Part shown: piece after piece, positions 8,198 through 16,149 of the stretch | Numbering within the stretch: the stretch's first letter is position 1 | How the letters are laid out: each line of letters begins with the position of its first letter | Assembly (NCBI GenBank): GCA_905213725.1 | Contig: CAJMJM010000007.1 | Coordinates: 1-30,580 of the forward strand | Direction: 5' to 3' | From: Collinsella aerofaciens | GTDB lineage: Bacteria > Actinomycetota > Coriobacteriia > Coriobacteriales > Coriobacteriaceae | Length of the DNA: 30,580 nt | Translations under genes and position numbers: made by a program | Notes under the pieces: generated by a model | What the model was told of the DNA's origin: nothing | The model's input: the letters and a program-made list of their open reading frames with translations, nothing else | The model's database searches: none

Positions 8198-8932
8198 ATG
8201 CAGTACTCACAGGAAGTGGAGAACATGTGCCCCGTTGCCAAGGGTGCATACCACGGCCCCGCACCCATCCCCGAGGAGGGCAAGTGGGTCCAGGCTAAGG
8301 AGATTTCCGACATCTCCGGTCTTACGCACGGTGTGGGTTGGTGCGCACCTCAGCAGGGCGCCTGCAAGCTCACGCTGAACGTCAAGGACGGCATCATCGA
8401 GGAGGCCCTCGTTGAGACCATCGGCTGCTCGGGTATGACCCACTCTGCCGCCATGGCTTCCGAGATCCTTCCCGGTAAGACCATCCTCGAGGCCCTCAAC
8501 ACCGACCTCGTCTGCGACGCCATCAACGTTGCTATGCGCGAGATCTTCCTGCAGATCGTTTACGGCCGCAGCCAGACCGCGTTCTCCGAGGGCGGCCTGC
8601 CCGTGGGCGCCTCCCTCGACGACCTCGGCAAGGGCCTTCGCTCTCAGGTCGGCACCATGTTCGGCACCAAGGCCAAGGGCGCTCGTTACCTCGAGCTCGC
8701 TCAGGGCTACGTCACCCGCATGGCTCTCAACGACAAGAACGAGATCATCGCATTCGAGTTCCTGAACCTCGGCAAGTTCACCGACGCCGTCAAGGCCGGC
8801 AAGACCCCCGAGGAGGCCATCGCTGGCGCCATGGGCCACTATGGTCAGTGGGAGAACGCTGCCAAGTACATCGACCCGCGCACCGACGAGGAGACTCACT
8901 CCGTCGCCAGCGTGTTCCCGGTTCACGAGTAG
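8198..8932 (+). CDS. NifU/SufU-like iron-sulfur scaffold protein, partner of GGGtGRT
   Basis: The product has 244 residues. The start at 8198 follows a strong GAGAGGAGAGG site. The in-frame start at 8033 would add 55 residues unlike the family. Residues ~45-90 resemble the cysteine-bearing core of U-type scaffolds: WCAPQQGACKLTL, KDGIIEEALVETIGCSGMTHSA, with Cys49, Cys56 and Cys77. The GCSGMTHSA segment parallels GCAISQAS in SufU. The third SufU cysteine region (KCAELAW) has no equivalent, and the C-terminal half (VTRMALNDKNEIIAFEFLNLGKF) is a distinct domain. It is cotranscribed with the GGGtGRT gene 18 bp downstream, a recurring couple in anaerobes. Cluster or sulfur handling is inferred from the fold. 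Strong codon bias suggests high expression. Confidence 0.85.
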   Translation: MQYSQEVENMCPVAKGAYHGPAPIPEEGKWVQAKEISDISGLTHGVGWCAPQQGACKLTLNVKDGIIEEALVETIGCSGMTHSAAMASEILPGKTILEALNTDLVCDAINVAMREIFLQIVYGRSQTAFSEGGLPVGASLDDLGKGLRSQVGTMFGTKAKGARYLELAQGYVTRMALNDKNEIIAFEFLNLGKFTDAVKAGKTPEEAIAGAMGHYGQWENAAKYIDPRTDEETHSVASVFPVHE

Positions 8933-8950
8933 AAAGGGAGGGAAATAACT

Positions 8951-9955
8951 ATGACTGTTACGTTCGAAGGTTACGAGCGCCGCGCTGACAAGATCAACAA
9001 GTGCCTCGCCGACAACGGCATCGCCTCCCTCGAGGAAGCTCTGCAGATCTGCACCGACAAGGGCTTCAACCCGCGTGAGATCGTCAACAACACCCAGTCC
9101 ATCGCCTTCCAGAACGCCGAGTGGGCCTACACCCTCGGTTGCGCTCTCGCTGTCAAGCGTGGCGCCAAGTCCGCTTCTGAGGCTGCCGCCATCATCGGCG
9201 AGGGCATCCAGGCCTTCACCGTTCCCGGCTCCGTCGCCGAGGACCGCAAGGTCGGTCTGGGCCACGGCAACCTGGGCGCTATGCTGCTCTCCGACGACAC
9301 CGAGTGCTTCGCCTTCCTGGCCGGTCACGAGTCCTTCGCTGCCGCTGAGGGTGCTATCGGCCTGGCTCTAAACGCCAACAAGGCTCGCAAGAAGCCGCTG
9401 CGCGTCATCCTCAACGGTCTGGGCAAGGACGCTGCTCAGATCATCGCCCGCATCAACGGCTTCACCTACGTGAAGACCCAGTTCGACTACTTCACGGGCG
9501 AGCTCAAGGTCGTCGAGACCATCCCCTACTCCGATGGTCCCCGCGCCGCCGTCAACTGCTACGGCGCCGACGACGTCCGCGAGGGCGTTGCCATCATGTG
9601 GCACGAGAACGTCGACATCTCGATCACCGGTAACTCCACCAACCCCACGCGCTTCCAGCACCCCGTCGCTGGCACCTACAAGAAGGAGCGCCTCGAGGCT
9701 GGCAAGAAGTACTTCTCCGTCGCTTCTGGTGGCGGCACTGGTCGTACCCTGCACCCGGACAACATGGGCGCCGGCCCTGCCTCTTACGGCATGACCGACA
9801 CCATGGGCCGTATGCACTCCGACGCCCAGTTCGCCGGTTCTTCCTCCGTGCCTGCGCACGTTGACATGATGGGTCTCATCGGCATGGGCAACAACCCCAT
9901 GGTCGGTGCCACCGTCGCCTGCGCTGTCGCCGTCGAGGAGGCCCTCAAGGCCTAA
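8951..9955 (+). CDS. GGGtGRT family protein, function unknown
   Basis: The 334-residue protein is named for the motif GGGTGRT, seen here at 260-266 and followed by HPDNMGAGPASYG. Other conserved-looking stretches are VGLGHGNLGAML, FLAGHESFAAAEGAIG and AHVDMMGLIGMGNNPMVGA. Glycine-rich loops suggest nucleotide or cofactor binding, but no known catalytic site is recognisable. No signal peptide or membrane helix is seen. It has its own AAAGGGAGGG ribosome site and is the second gene of the pair with the U-type scaffold. The strong terminator at 9991 closes the two-gene operon. Codon use (GCT, CGT, GTC rich) is that of a highly expressed gene. A role linked to iron-sulfur or sulfur metabolism is inferred only from its partner. 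Confidence 0.88.
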   Translation: MTVTFEGYERRADKINKCLADNGIASLEEALQICTDKGFNPREIVNNTQSIAFQNAEWAYTLGCALAVKRGAKSASEAAAIIGEGIQAFTVPGSVAEDRKVGLGHGNLGAMLLSDDTECFAFLAGHESFAAAEGAIGLALNANKARKKPLRVILNGLGKDAAQIIARINGFTYVKTQFDYFTGELKVVETIPYSDGPRAAVNCYGADDVREGVAIMWHENVDISITGNSTNPTRFQHPVAGTYKKERLEAGKKYFSVASGGGTGRTLHPDNMGAGPASYGMTDTMGRMHSDAQFAGSSSVPAHVDMMGLIGMGNNPMVGATVACAVAVEEALKA

Positions 9956-9990
9956 TCGCGCCCGCGCGATGCTCATATAGTTGAGCTTTG

Positions 9991-10025
9991 GAGCCGCTAC
10001 CCACCCAGGTAGCGGCTCTTTTTGT
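9991..10025 (+). terminator. Strong intrinsic terminator after the scaffold-GGGtGRT operon
   Basis: GAGCCGCTAC (9991-10000) and GTAGCGGCTC (10009-10018) form a perfect 10-bp stem with an 8-base loop, followed by a run of T. Confidence 0.93.
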
Positions 10026-10211
10026 TTGCGCTGTCGCAGGGTAGCTAATGCCGATATATCAGTTGGGGCGAAATACAAGATGTGATGAGATGGAGCGTCA
10101 GAGCGTCCATGACGCCCACCTGCCATATTTGCCCTTTACCGATTTGCCGAGTCTTTGCGGCCCCATTGCCGATCACCCGTGCGACAATGCGCCGGACGAG
10201 AAAGGAATCCG

Positions 10212-11738
10212 ATGGAATCGACTGATGTACTGGTAATTGGATCTGGCATTGCGGGCCTTTGCGCCGCCATCGAAGCGGCACGCACGGGTGCAACCGTCAC
10301 TGTGGCAAGCGGCGGCAAGACTATGAGTGGATCGAGCTTCTTCCCCGGAACCTGGGGCCTAGGGCTTATCGGACCCGTTAACGAAGACGACGAGCAGGAC
10401 CTCATCGACACCATCCTGGCCGTCGGCGGCGGCGTTGCCGACCCCGAACTCGTCCAAGCGTTCGTCCACGGCATTCCCCAAGCGATTGACTGGCTCGAGC
10501 AAGACCTGGGCGTTGAGCTCCAGCGTCCGCAAAGCGCCAAGAGTGCTCAACAAAAGCAATTTATCCCCTGCTTTGACCACAAGACGCGCATGTGGCGCGG
10601 CCTCACCCGCAAGCCCCTTGAGGACGCTCTGACGACCTGGATCGAGTCGCTCGGCATTCGCCTGCTCCCCCGCCATGAGCTTATCGACCTTGTTGAGGAC
10701 ACGAACGGCAGAATAACCGGAACCGTACTCTACGACCTTACCGAAAATCGAATCGTGCCCTTTGCTGCCGAGGCCACGGTCATCGCAGCCGGTGGCACAG
10801 GCGGCCTGTTCGAGCGCAGCCTTACGTCGGCTGATGTGCTCAGTTCCTCGCAGGCCATCGCGCTGGCGCACGGCGCAACACTTACTAATATAGAGTTCAT
10901 GCAGATGATGCCCGGCTTCATCGAGCCCAGGCGTAACTTGGTCTTCAATGAGAAAACCTGGCGCTACGTGCACGTAGACCAGCCGGTAGATATTGCCGAC
11001 GACAAGCTGGACGACCTGCTCGAGCAGCGCTCTGGATATGGTCCCTTCACGTCACGCTTGGCCTCCCGCGCTATCGATCTCGTCATCGATCAGGCAGGTG
11101 TCGAAGGCCTGGCACTCCACTACGACTTCCCCCGCGAGGATGTCCCAGAGTTTGTGCAGACCTTTGCCACCTGGCTGCAAGACGAGCACGGCATCGCGCC
11201 GACCGACGAGATGCGCGTTGCGATGTATGCCCACGCCGCTAACGGCGGCATCAAGATCGATAAGACCGCGCACACGGGCGTTGAGGGCCTCTACGCTTGC
11301 GGCGAGGCGACAGGCGGCATGCACGGCGCCGACCGCATTGGTGGCTTGTCAAGCGCCAACGGCATCGTATTCGGACGTATCGCGGGCGCATCGGCAGCCC
11401 TTGCAGCGCAGAAAGAGCCTGAGGCGGCCCTGAAGGCGGATATCACCCTCCCCCAGTACGGCATTGCCGCAACAGATGCCGAACGCCTGACACACAGCCT
11501 TAGGCACACGATGAGCACCTTTTGCATGATCAACAGGACCGAAACAGGCCTATCCGAGGCCCTGCAACAGCTTGAAAGCCTGCAAGACGAAGCCACGGCT
11601 CTAAATAAGCCACATGCCAACGACAGCGAAGTCGCTGCCCTCGCCCGCCTGCAATCGCAGATTCAACTAGCACAGGAAATGGTCAAAGCCATGCGCAAGC
11701 GGACCGAAAGCCTGGGTTCGCACTATCGAGCGGACTAA
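10212..11738 (+). CDS. FAD-dependent oxidoreductase, fumarate reductase/aspartate oxidase family
   Basis: The protein has 508 residues. The start at 10212 follows AAAGGA and places the FAD dinucleotide-binding motif at the N-terminus (VLVIGSGIAGLCAAIEAA, 7-24). Further family features are ATVIAAGGTGGLF (second FAD segment), AHAANGGIKID, TGVEGLYACGEATGGMHGADRIGG and the C-terminal SLGSHYRAD. GEATGGMHGADR is closer to fumarate-reductase flavoproteins than to L-aspartate oxidase. No heme-binding motif, signal peptide or membrane anchor is seen, so it is probably a soluble flavoprotein. The substrate (fumarate, aspartate or another acid) cannot be decided. It stands alone, with no partner subunit beside it. 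Confidence 0.85.
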   Translation: MESTDVLVIGSGIAGLCAAIEAARTGATVTVASGGKTMSGSSFFPGTWGLGLIGPVNEDDEQDLIDTILAVGGGVADPELVQAFVHGIPQAIDWLEQDLGVELQRPQSAKSAQQKQFIPCFDHKTRMWRGLTRKPLEDALTTWIESLGIRLLPRHELIDLVEDTNGRITGTVLYDLTENRIVPFAAEATVIAAGGTGGLFERSLTSADVLSSSQAIALAHGATLTNIEFMQMMPGFIEPRRNLVFNEKTWRYVHVDQPVDIADDKLDDLLEQRSGYGPFTSRLASRAIDLVIDQAGVEGLALHYDFPREDVPEFVQTFATWLQDEHGIAPTDEMRVAMYAHAANGGIKIDKTAHTGVEGLYACGEATGGMHGADRIGGLSSANGIVFGRIAGASAALAAQKEPEAALKADITLPQYGIAATDAERLTHSLRHTMSTFCMINRTETGLSEALQQLESLQDEATALNKPHANDSEVAALARLQSQIQLAQEMVKAMRKRTESLGSHYRAD

Positions 11739-11785
11739 GCCGAGCACCCCTCCAGAGCAGAACACAACTTCTCGATATTAATGGG

Positions 11786-11830
11786 TCCCGTGAACTCAAA
11801 GCGACACAGGGCCCATTCGTGTCCGCGCGG
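11786..11830. other. Hairpin-forming intergenic sequence
   Basis: AATGGGTCCC pairs with GGGCCCATT, with one bulged base and a loop of about 18 bases, in the gap between the flavoprotein and dinD. No T-run follows on the plus strand, so it is not a clear terminator. On the minus strand the region also carries a short open frame (to 11735) without a convincing start. Confidence 0.3.
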
Positions 11831-11899
11831 GCAAATATACTCATTCTGAATACGGAGTCGACATAGTCCACGTAGACAAACGAACAGAAAGGAAGAGAT

Positions 11900-12760
11900 A
11901 TGGACAGCAGGGATATCGAGAAATGGCGTGTCGAACTTGACAGCTACGCCCATGTAGAAGACGGCGTTGAGTATTGGCTCGCACGCGATTTAATGGAACC
12001 CCTCGGATACACCCAATGGCGTAATTTTGAGACTGCAGTTAAGAGATCCATGGCATCGTGTGACACCAATAAAATGCCTGTTGCCGCCCATTTTGCTGAG
12101 GCCAGCAAAATGGTAGATGCCGGCATCGCCAAACGAGCCGTAAAAGACTACAAGCTGACGCGCTACGCATGCTATTTAATCGCCCAAAACGGAGACCCAA
12201 ACAAGCCCGAAATCGCACTCGCACAGGCGTACTTCGCCGTGCAGACACGCCGTCAGGAGCTCATAGAGCAGCGCTTCGCAGAGATTCAGCGCTTGCAGGC
12301 GTGCCACTCGCTATCCGATTCAGAGAAACAGCTCTCGGGCATTGCGTTCAAACGGGGCGTGGACTCCAAAGGATTCGCGATCATCAAGTCGAAGGGCGAT
12401 GAGGCGTTATTCGGCGGCAGAAGCACGGCGGACATGAAGCGGCAGCTTGGTGTGTCCAAGAGTGCTGCATTGGCGGACAAGCTAGCCGATGTTCTCATCA
12501 AAGCAAAGGACCTCACGAACTCGATGACGGCCTTCAACGCCGAGGAACACGACTTGTACGGTCTGGACCAGATCAAACAAGAACACGTCGAGAACAACAC
12601 GAGCGTGCGTGGCAGCCTCATCGACCGCGGAATTGTTCCCGAGAACCTACCGCCTGCCGAGGATACAAAAAAGCTCGAGCGTCGAGTGAAGGCAGACGAG
12701 AAGAAACTCAAGGAGGGTACTGACGGTTTCACCGATCCCCAGGGTAGACTCAATCTGTGA
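11900..12760 (+). CDS. dinD: DinD, DNA-damage-inducible protein D
   Basis: The 286-residue product is full length for DinD, a BRO-N domain protein that in E. coli is SOS-induced and inhibits RecA filaments. Residues ~15-110 form the BRO-N-like domain: ARDLMEPLGYTQWRNFE, then KLTRYACYLIAQNGDPNKPE and AQAYFAVQTRRQELIEQR. The C-terminal part has the family block NNTSVRGSLIDRGIVPENLPPAEDTKKLERR. Translation starts at 11900 after AAAGGAAG. No LexA-type palindrome is visible upstream, only a lone CGAACA half-site. Codon use is less C/G-biased than the suf genes. It abuts a duplicated tRNA-Lys 3' end, so it probably arrived by transfer. Confidence 0.92.
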   Translation: MDSRDIEKWRVELDSYAHVEDGVEYWLARDLMEPLGYTQWRNFETAVKRSMASCDTNKMPVAAHFAEASKMVDAGIAKRAVKDYKLTRYACYLIAQNGDPNKPEIALAQAYFAVQTRRQELIEQRFAEIQRLQACHSLSDSEKQLSGIAFKRGVDSKGFAIIKSKGDEALFGGRSTADMKRQLGVSKSAALADKLADVLIKAKDLTNSMTAFNAEEHDLYGLDQIKQEHVENNTSVRGSLIDRGIVPENLPPAEDTKKLERRVKADEKKLKEGTDGFTDPQGRLNL

Positions 12761-12766
12761 AAGCGG

Positions 12767-12864
12767 CCGCGCCCTTTCGGGTTCGACCCCATGCGAGGTT
12801 AACAAAAAAACGACCAGCCTAAGCCAGTCGCTTTAACGATCTTTGGGTGGGCCGTCAGGGGGTC
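12767..12864 (-). repeat. Repeat copy A: terminator plus tRNA-Lys 3'-end fragment
   Basis: This imperfect direct repeat of 12945-13043 has a period of about 179 bp. It starts with CCGCGCCCTTTCGGGTTCG, carries a minus-strand hairpin (GACTGGC and GCTGGTC arms, then T7), and ends with 19 bases (12846-12864) identical to the 3' end of tRNA-Lys at 13025-13043. The tRNA body does not follow, so it is a tRNA fragment. It resembles the remnant of an att site or a tandem duplication. Confidence 0.75.
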
Positions 12865-12944
12865 AGCCTGCTGCGCAGGCGGCCGCTGCGGCGCCAAGGC
12901 GCCTTGCGCGCTGCGCTGGTAAATGCTTACGCATTTCCTCAGCT
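12865..12944. repeat. GC-rich hairpin cluster between the repeat copies
   Basis: Three short perfect hairpins lie in 80 bp: GCCTGC-tgc-GCAGGC, GGCGCC-aa-GGCGCC and AAATGC-ttac-GCATTT. There is no open frame. The cluster replaces the tRNA body that follows the second repeat copy. Confidence 0.6.
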
Positions 12945-13043
12945 CCGCGCCCTTTCGGGTTCGACCCCATGAAAGGTCAACAAAAAAAGACGGCCAACCG
13001 AAGTTGACCGTCTTAACTTGCTTTGGTGGGCCGTCAGGGGGTC
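12945..13043 (-). repeat. Repeat copy B: terminator and the real tRNA-Lys 3' end
   Basis: This is the partner of copy A. The first 27 and last 19 bases are identical to it, and the middle hairpin sequence differs but keeps the same terminator design. Its last 19 bases are the genuine 3' end of tRNA-Lys. Confidence 0.75.
12982..13016 (-). terminator. Terminator of the tRNA-His/tRNA-Lys operon
   Basis: On the minus strand AGACGGTCAAC and GTTGGCCGTCT form an 11-bp stem (one G-T pair) with a TTCG tetraloop, followed by seven T. Confidence 0.92.
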
Positions 13044-13099
13044 GAACCCTGGACCTTGGGATTAAGAGTCCCCTGCTCTACCAACTGAGCTAACGACCC
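13024..13099 (-). tRNA. tRNA-Lys (anticodon CTT)
   Basis: The 76-nt cloverleaf has CCA encoded in the gene. The 5' GGGTCGT pairs with ACGGCCC in the acceptor. The D arm is TTAGCTCAGTTGG, the anticodon loop is ACTCTTAATC (anticodon CTT) and the T arm is CAGGGTTCGACCCCCTG. It lies 22 bp after tRNA-His on the same strand. A 19-base copy of its 3' end lies at 12846-12864. Confidence 0.97.
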
Positions 13100-13121
13100 G
13101 ATATCAACACGAAGCAAGAAC

Positions 13122-13199
13122 TGGGGTGGGTAAAGGGACTCGAACCCTCGACCTACGGGACCACAACCCGTTGCTCTAGCCAACTGAGCTACACCCACC
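13122..13199 (-). tRNA. tRNA-His (anticodon GTG)
   Basis: The cloverleaf has an encoded 3' CCA. The 5' end GGTGGGTG supplies the extra G(-1) opposite C73, a tRNA-His hallmark. The anticodon loop is GGTTGTGGTCC (anticodon GTG) and the T arm is GAGGGTTCGAGTCCCTT. It is the first gene of a two-tRNA operon. Confidence 0.97.
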
Positions 13200-13225
13200 G
13201 TGTCCTGTGCGCTTCGCGCTCGACT

Positions 13226-13254
13226 ATTATTGCAAGGAACGCCACGTGATGCAA
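13226..13254 (-). promoter_or_regulatory. Promoter of the tRNA operon
   Basis: On the minus strand TTGCAT (13254-13249) and AATAAT (13231-13226) are spaced 17 bp and end 26 bp before the tRNA-His 5' end, a good sigma-70-type fit. Confidence 0.65.
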
Positions 13255-13364
13255 GCCCCAATTTTCAAGAATTTTGAAAAGAGTCTTTCGAGACCATTTC
13301 GAGCAAATCCCACCGGTTTCATAGGAGTAAACTTGCCCCACTGCAAATGCTCGAAAGGACCGTC

Positions 13365-14546
13365 ATGAAAGAACTCTCCAACCGCACGGCAACGTTTACC
13401 GATTCGGTCATCCGCCGCATGACACGCATCTCCAATAAGTACGGCGCTGTCAATCTCTCGCAGGGCTTCCCTGACTTCGATCCCCCAGCGCAGCTGCTCG
13501 ATAGCCTCAGCACCATCGCCACCGACCCCAAGCCGCTTTACCACCAGTACTCCATCACCTGGGGCTCCCAGGCCATGCGTGAGGCGCTTGCCGCCAAGCA
13601 GGAGCATTTTATGGGCATGTCGGTAAACCCCAACGAGAATATCGTAGTCACCTGCGGCTCCACCGAGGCCATGATGGCCGCCATGATGACGGTTACGAAC
13701 CCCGGAGACAAGGTCGTCATCTTCTCGCCGTTCTACGAGAACTACGGCGCCGACACGATCCTTTCGGGTGCCGAGCCTATCTACGTGCCGCTCAACCCGC
13801 CCACATTCGACTTTGACCGCGAGACACTCGAGGCGGCCTTCCGCGACAACGACCCCAAGGCCATCGTCCTGTGCAACCCTTCCAACCCTTGCGGCAAGGT
13901 CTTTGCGCGCGAGGAGCTCACCTTTATCGCCGACCTCTGCAAAAAGTACGACACCTACTGCATCACCGACGAGGTGTACGAGCACATCGTCTACGCGCCC
14001 CACGAGCACGTCTATATGGCCACGCTGCCCGGCATGTTCGAGCGAACCATCAGCTGCAGCTCGCTGTCCAAAACGTACTCCATCACCGGCTGGCGTCTGG
14101 GCTACACCATTGACACAGCCCAGCTCAACGCGCGCATCAAGAAGGTCCACAACTTCCAAACCGTGGGTGCCACCTCACCCCAGCAGGAAGCTGTCGTCAC
14201 CGCCCTCAACTTCGACGACAGCTATTACCAGGAGGTCCTCGACCTCTACACCGCCAAGCGCGACCTGTTCTGTCAGGGACTCGGCAGCATCGGCCTCACG
14301 CACAACGTGCCGCAGGGCGCCTACTACGTCATGATGGACATCTCTGAGTTTGGCTATGACAGCGACCTCGAATTCTGCGAGGACCTCGCGTCTAAGGTGG
14401 GCGTGGGCGCCGTGCCCGGCTCGAGCTTCTTCCGCGAGCCCGTCAACCATCTGATTCGTTTCCACTTTGCCAAGCGAGACGAGACGCTTAACGCGGCGCT
14501 GGAGAACCTCAAGTCGCTACGTGATAAAATCAAGCCGCGCGGGTAA
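13365..14546 (+). CDS. Class I/II PLP-dependent aminotransferase
   Basis: The product has 393 residues. The start at 13365 follows GAAAGGA with 5-bp spacing. The upstream in-frame ATG at 13347 would add six residues and lacks such a site. Fold type I features are NLSQGFPDFDPP near residue 30, GSTEAMMAA, NPSNPCGKVF, TDEVYEHIVY and the PLP lysine in SCSSLSKTYSITGWRLGY (Lys236). The SQGFPDF motif is shared with methionine/kynurenine-type aminotransferases, and general aspartate or aromatic aminotransferases are alternatives. The amino donor cannot be fixed from sequence. It is monocistronic, with the tRNA promoter diverging upstream and a hairpin terminator after it. Confidence 0.9.
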   Translation: MKELSNRTATFTDSVIRRMTRISNKYGAVNLSQGFPDFDPPAQLLDSLSTIATDPKPLYHQYSITWGSQAMREALAAKQEHFMGMSVNPNENIVVTCGSTEAMMAAMMTVTNPGDKVVIFSPFYENYGADTILSGAEPIYVPLNPPTFDFDRETLEAAFRDNDPKAIVLCNPSNPCGKVFAREELTFIADLCKKYDTYCITDEVYEHIVYAPHEHVYMATLPGMFERTISCSSLSKTYSITGWRLGYTIDTAQLNARIKKVHNFQTVGATSPQQEAVVTALNFDDSYYQEVLDLYTAKRDLFCQGLGSIGLTHNVPQGAYYVMMDISEFGYDSDLEFCEDLASKVGVGAVPGSSFFREPVNHLIRFHFAKRDETLNAALENLKSLRDKIKPRG

Positions 14547-14572
14547 GGACGGCCCGGCAACTAAAGCAACCA

Positions 14573-14614
14573 AAGAAGCCCCGCACCGCCCGCCGCGTTG
14601 CGAGGCTTCTTTCT
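14573..14614 (+). terminator. Terminator after the aminotransferase
   Basis: AAGAAGCC (14573-14580) pairs with GGCTTCTT (14604-14611), extended inside by a short CGC/GCG stem. The T-run is short (TTTCT). Confidence 0.7.
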
Positions 14615-14687
14615 ATAGCGCTTTCTTAAATAGTTTAGAGCTCTATACTTTAGTCACGGAGCAACTCGTCCCAGAGAGAGGAATACT

Positions 14688-15578
14688 ATGGCAGAGCAGC
14701 AGCTTATCGGAGCGCTCGAGGCCGGTGGCACCAAGATGGTCTGCGCCACGGGCTATGCGGACGGTACGGTCCTAGAGCGCGAGCAGATCGCGACCACGAC
14801 CCCGCAGGAGACCGTTGAGGCCGTCAACGCATGGTTTGCCGACAAGGGCATCGCCGCGCTGGGCATCGGCGCCTTTGGCCCCACCGCAGTCAACCCTGCC
14901 TCGCCCCAATACGGCAAGATCCTGGAGACGCCCAAAACGGCATGGCGCTACTTTGACCTGCTGGGCACTATCCAAAACGAGCTCAATATCCCCTGCGGCT
15001 ACGATACCGACGTCAACGTCGCCTGCCTGGGCGAGGTCACGTTTGGTTGCGCCAAGGGCCTCACCGACGTGGTCTACCTGACCATCGGCACCGGCGTGGG
15101 CGCCGGCGTGCTCTCGGGCGGTAAGCTCGTGCACGGCATGATGCATCCCGAGGCCGGCCACATCCTGGTCACGCGCGACCCGCGCGACACCATTGGCGAG
15201 CACAGCGCCTGCCCCTTCCACGACAACTGTCTCGAGGGCCTCATCGCCGGCCCCGGCGTTAAAAAGCGCTGGGATGGCAAGAGCGCCGGAGACATGGCCG
15301 ATGACCCGGAGGCCATGGACCTGCTCGCCGGCTATCTGGCACAGGCGCTCATGACCTACACGCTGTGCTACGCGCCGCAAAAGATCATCATCGGCGGCGG
15401 CGTGGCCGACCACACCCCCATCGTGCCGCTCGCACGCAAGAAATGTGCCGAAATGCTCAACGGCTATATCGTCACGCCCGAGGTCAACGACATCGATACC
15501 TACATTGTCAACAACAGCCTCGAGGGCAAGCAGGGCATCATGGGTTGCCTTGCCCTGGGCGCACAGGCGCTTCAGTAA
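14688..15578 (+). CDS. ROK-family fructokinase
   Basis: The 296-residue sugar kinase is predicted to phosphorylate fructose with ATP in the cytoplasm. The N-terminal phosphate-binding loop is GALEAGGTKMVCA, followed by GIGAFGPTAV, the ROK core TIGTGVGAGVLSGGKLVHG, and the zinc-binding signature GHILV with CPFHDNCLEGL. The C-terminal IIIGGGVAD closes the ATP site. The GALEAGGTK start and the CPFH-x2-C spacing place it with the fructokinase branch rather than the glucokinases. A strong site (AGAGAGGA) precedes the ATG. TATACT at 14644-14649 is a plausible -10, and no clear -35 is seen. It ends before a bidirectional terminator shared with the opposing VanZ-like gene. Confidence 0.9.
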   Translation: MAEQQLIGALEAGGTKMVCATGYADGTVLEREQIATTTPQETVEAVNAWFADKGIAALGIGAFGPTAVNPASPQYGKILETPKTAWRYFDLLGTIQNELNIPCGYDTDVNVACLGEVTFGCAKGLTDVVYLTIGTGVGAGVLSGGKLVHGMMHPEAGHILVTRDPRDTIGEHSACPFHDNCLEGLIAGPGVKKRWDGKSAGDMADDPEAMDLLAGYLAQALMTYTLCYAPQKIIIGGGVADHTPIVPLARKKCAEMLNGYIVTPEVNDIDTYIVNNSLEGKQGIMGCLALGAQALQ

Positions 15579-15660
15579 CAGACGCACCCACGGGGCGTGG
15601 CGCGCCCAGCAAATCCGACCAATGGAACGACGCCACCACGCCTCATATAAGCCCTCAAAT

Positions 15661-15707
15661 AAAAAAGGCCGCCTAGGACCAAACAATACGTCCTAGGCGG
15701 CCTTTTT
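15661..15707. terminator. Bidirectional terminator between convergent genes
   Basis: There are 18-bp perfect arms (GGCCGCCTAGGAC with A-run, and GTCCTAGGCGGCC with T-run) and a 10-base loop. It serves the fructokinase (+) and the VanZ-like gene (-). The last codons and the TAG stop of the VanZ-like gene lie inside its right arm. Confidence 0.93.
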
Positions 15708-16142
15708 GGCGTACATCAGCGACCGTAAGAGATATCGGAGCACAACGCCCATTGCCGCTCCACAGCAGTCGATCATCACATCGGTGATCATGCCGGCGCG
15801 TCCCGGCACAAAGAGCTGAATCGTCTCGTCGATCGAGGGAATCAGCAGCAGGAACACCGCCGTGGGCAGCAGCACGTCAAAGGTGTGCCGGCCCTCAAAA
15901 TCAAAAGCGTGCGTTGCCAGGATGCCGAGCACCATATACTCGGTAAAATGCGCGCACTTGCGAACAACAAAGTTGGTCACCCATTCATATGGAAGTCCCA
16001 CGCCGTGCAGGAAACCGCGGATAGCTTCCATGACCGTTAGGCTCAGCGAGCCCGACCCCGAGCCGGGAACCAGCGAATTGCCCCAGATCAAGAGCGCCAT
16101 CAGGCAGGTCACGACCGCCCATTTTCGATTGATCTTAACCAT
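15693..16142 (-). CDS. VanZ-like membrane protein
   Basis: The 149-residue VanZ-domain protein has about four hydrophobic segments: WAVVTCLMALLIWGNSL, then residues after VRKCAHFTEYMVLGIL, VLLPTAVFLLLIPSID and the C-terminal MIDCCGAAMGVVLRYLL. Diagnostic motifs are the VRKCAHFTEY and SIDETIQLF-GRAGMITDV blocks. VanZ relatives can raise teicoplanin resistance, but most members have no proven role, and nothing else of a van cluster is present. It starts seven bases after the stop of the upstream disordered membrane protein, so both are probably cotranscribed. GGAGG lies about 13 bases before the ATG, a long spacing. Its stop codon is within the terminator arm. Confidence 0.85.
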   Translation of the reverse strand: MVKINRKWAVVTCLMALLIWGNSLVPGSGSGSLSLTVMEAIRGFLHGVGLPYEWVTNFVVRKCAHFTEYMVLGILATHAFDFEGRHTFDVLLPTAVFLLLIPSIDETIQLFVPGRAGMITDVMIDCCGAAMGVVLRYLLRSLMYAKKAA

Positions 16143-16149
16143 GCAGAAG

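Noticed and set aside
11820..11899. SOS (LexA) box upstream of dinD
   Set aside because: Only a single CGAACA half-site is present without the matching second half.
11735..11953. Short minus-strand frame ending in FTGPINIEKLCSALEGC
   Set aside because: The C-terminal part reads like protein, but it overlaps the dinD start, has no ribosome site and no usable start near the plausible region. It may be a gene remnant.
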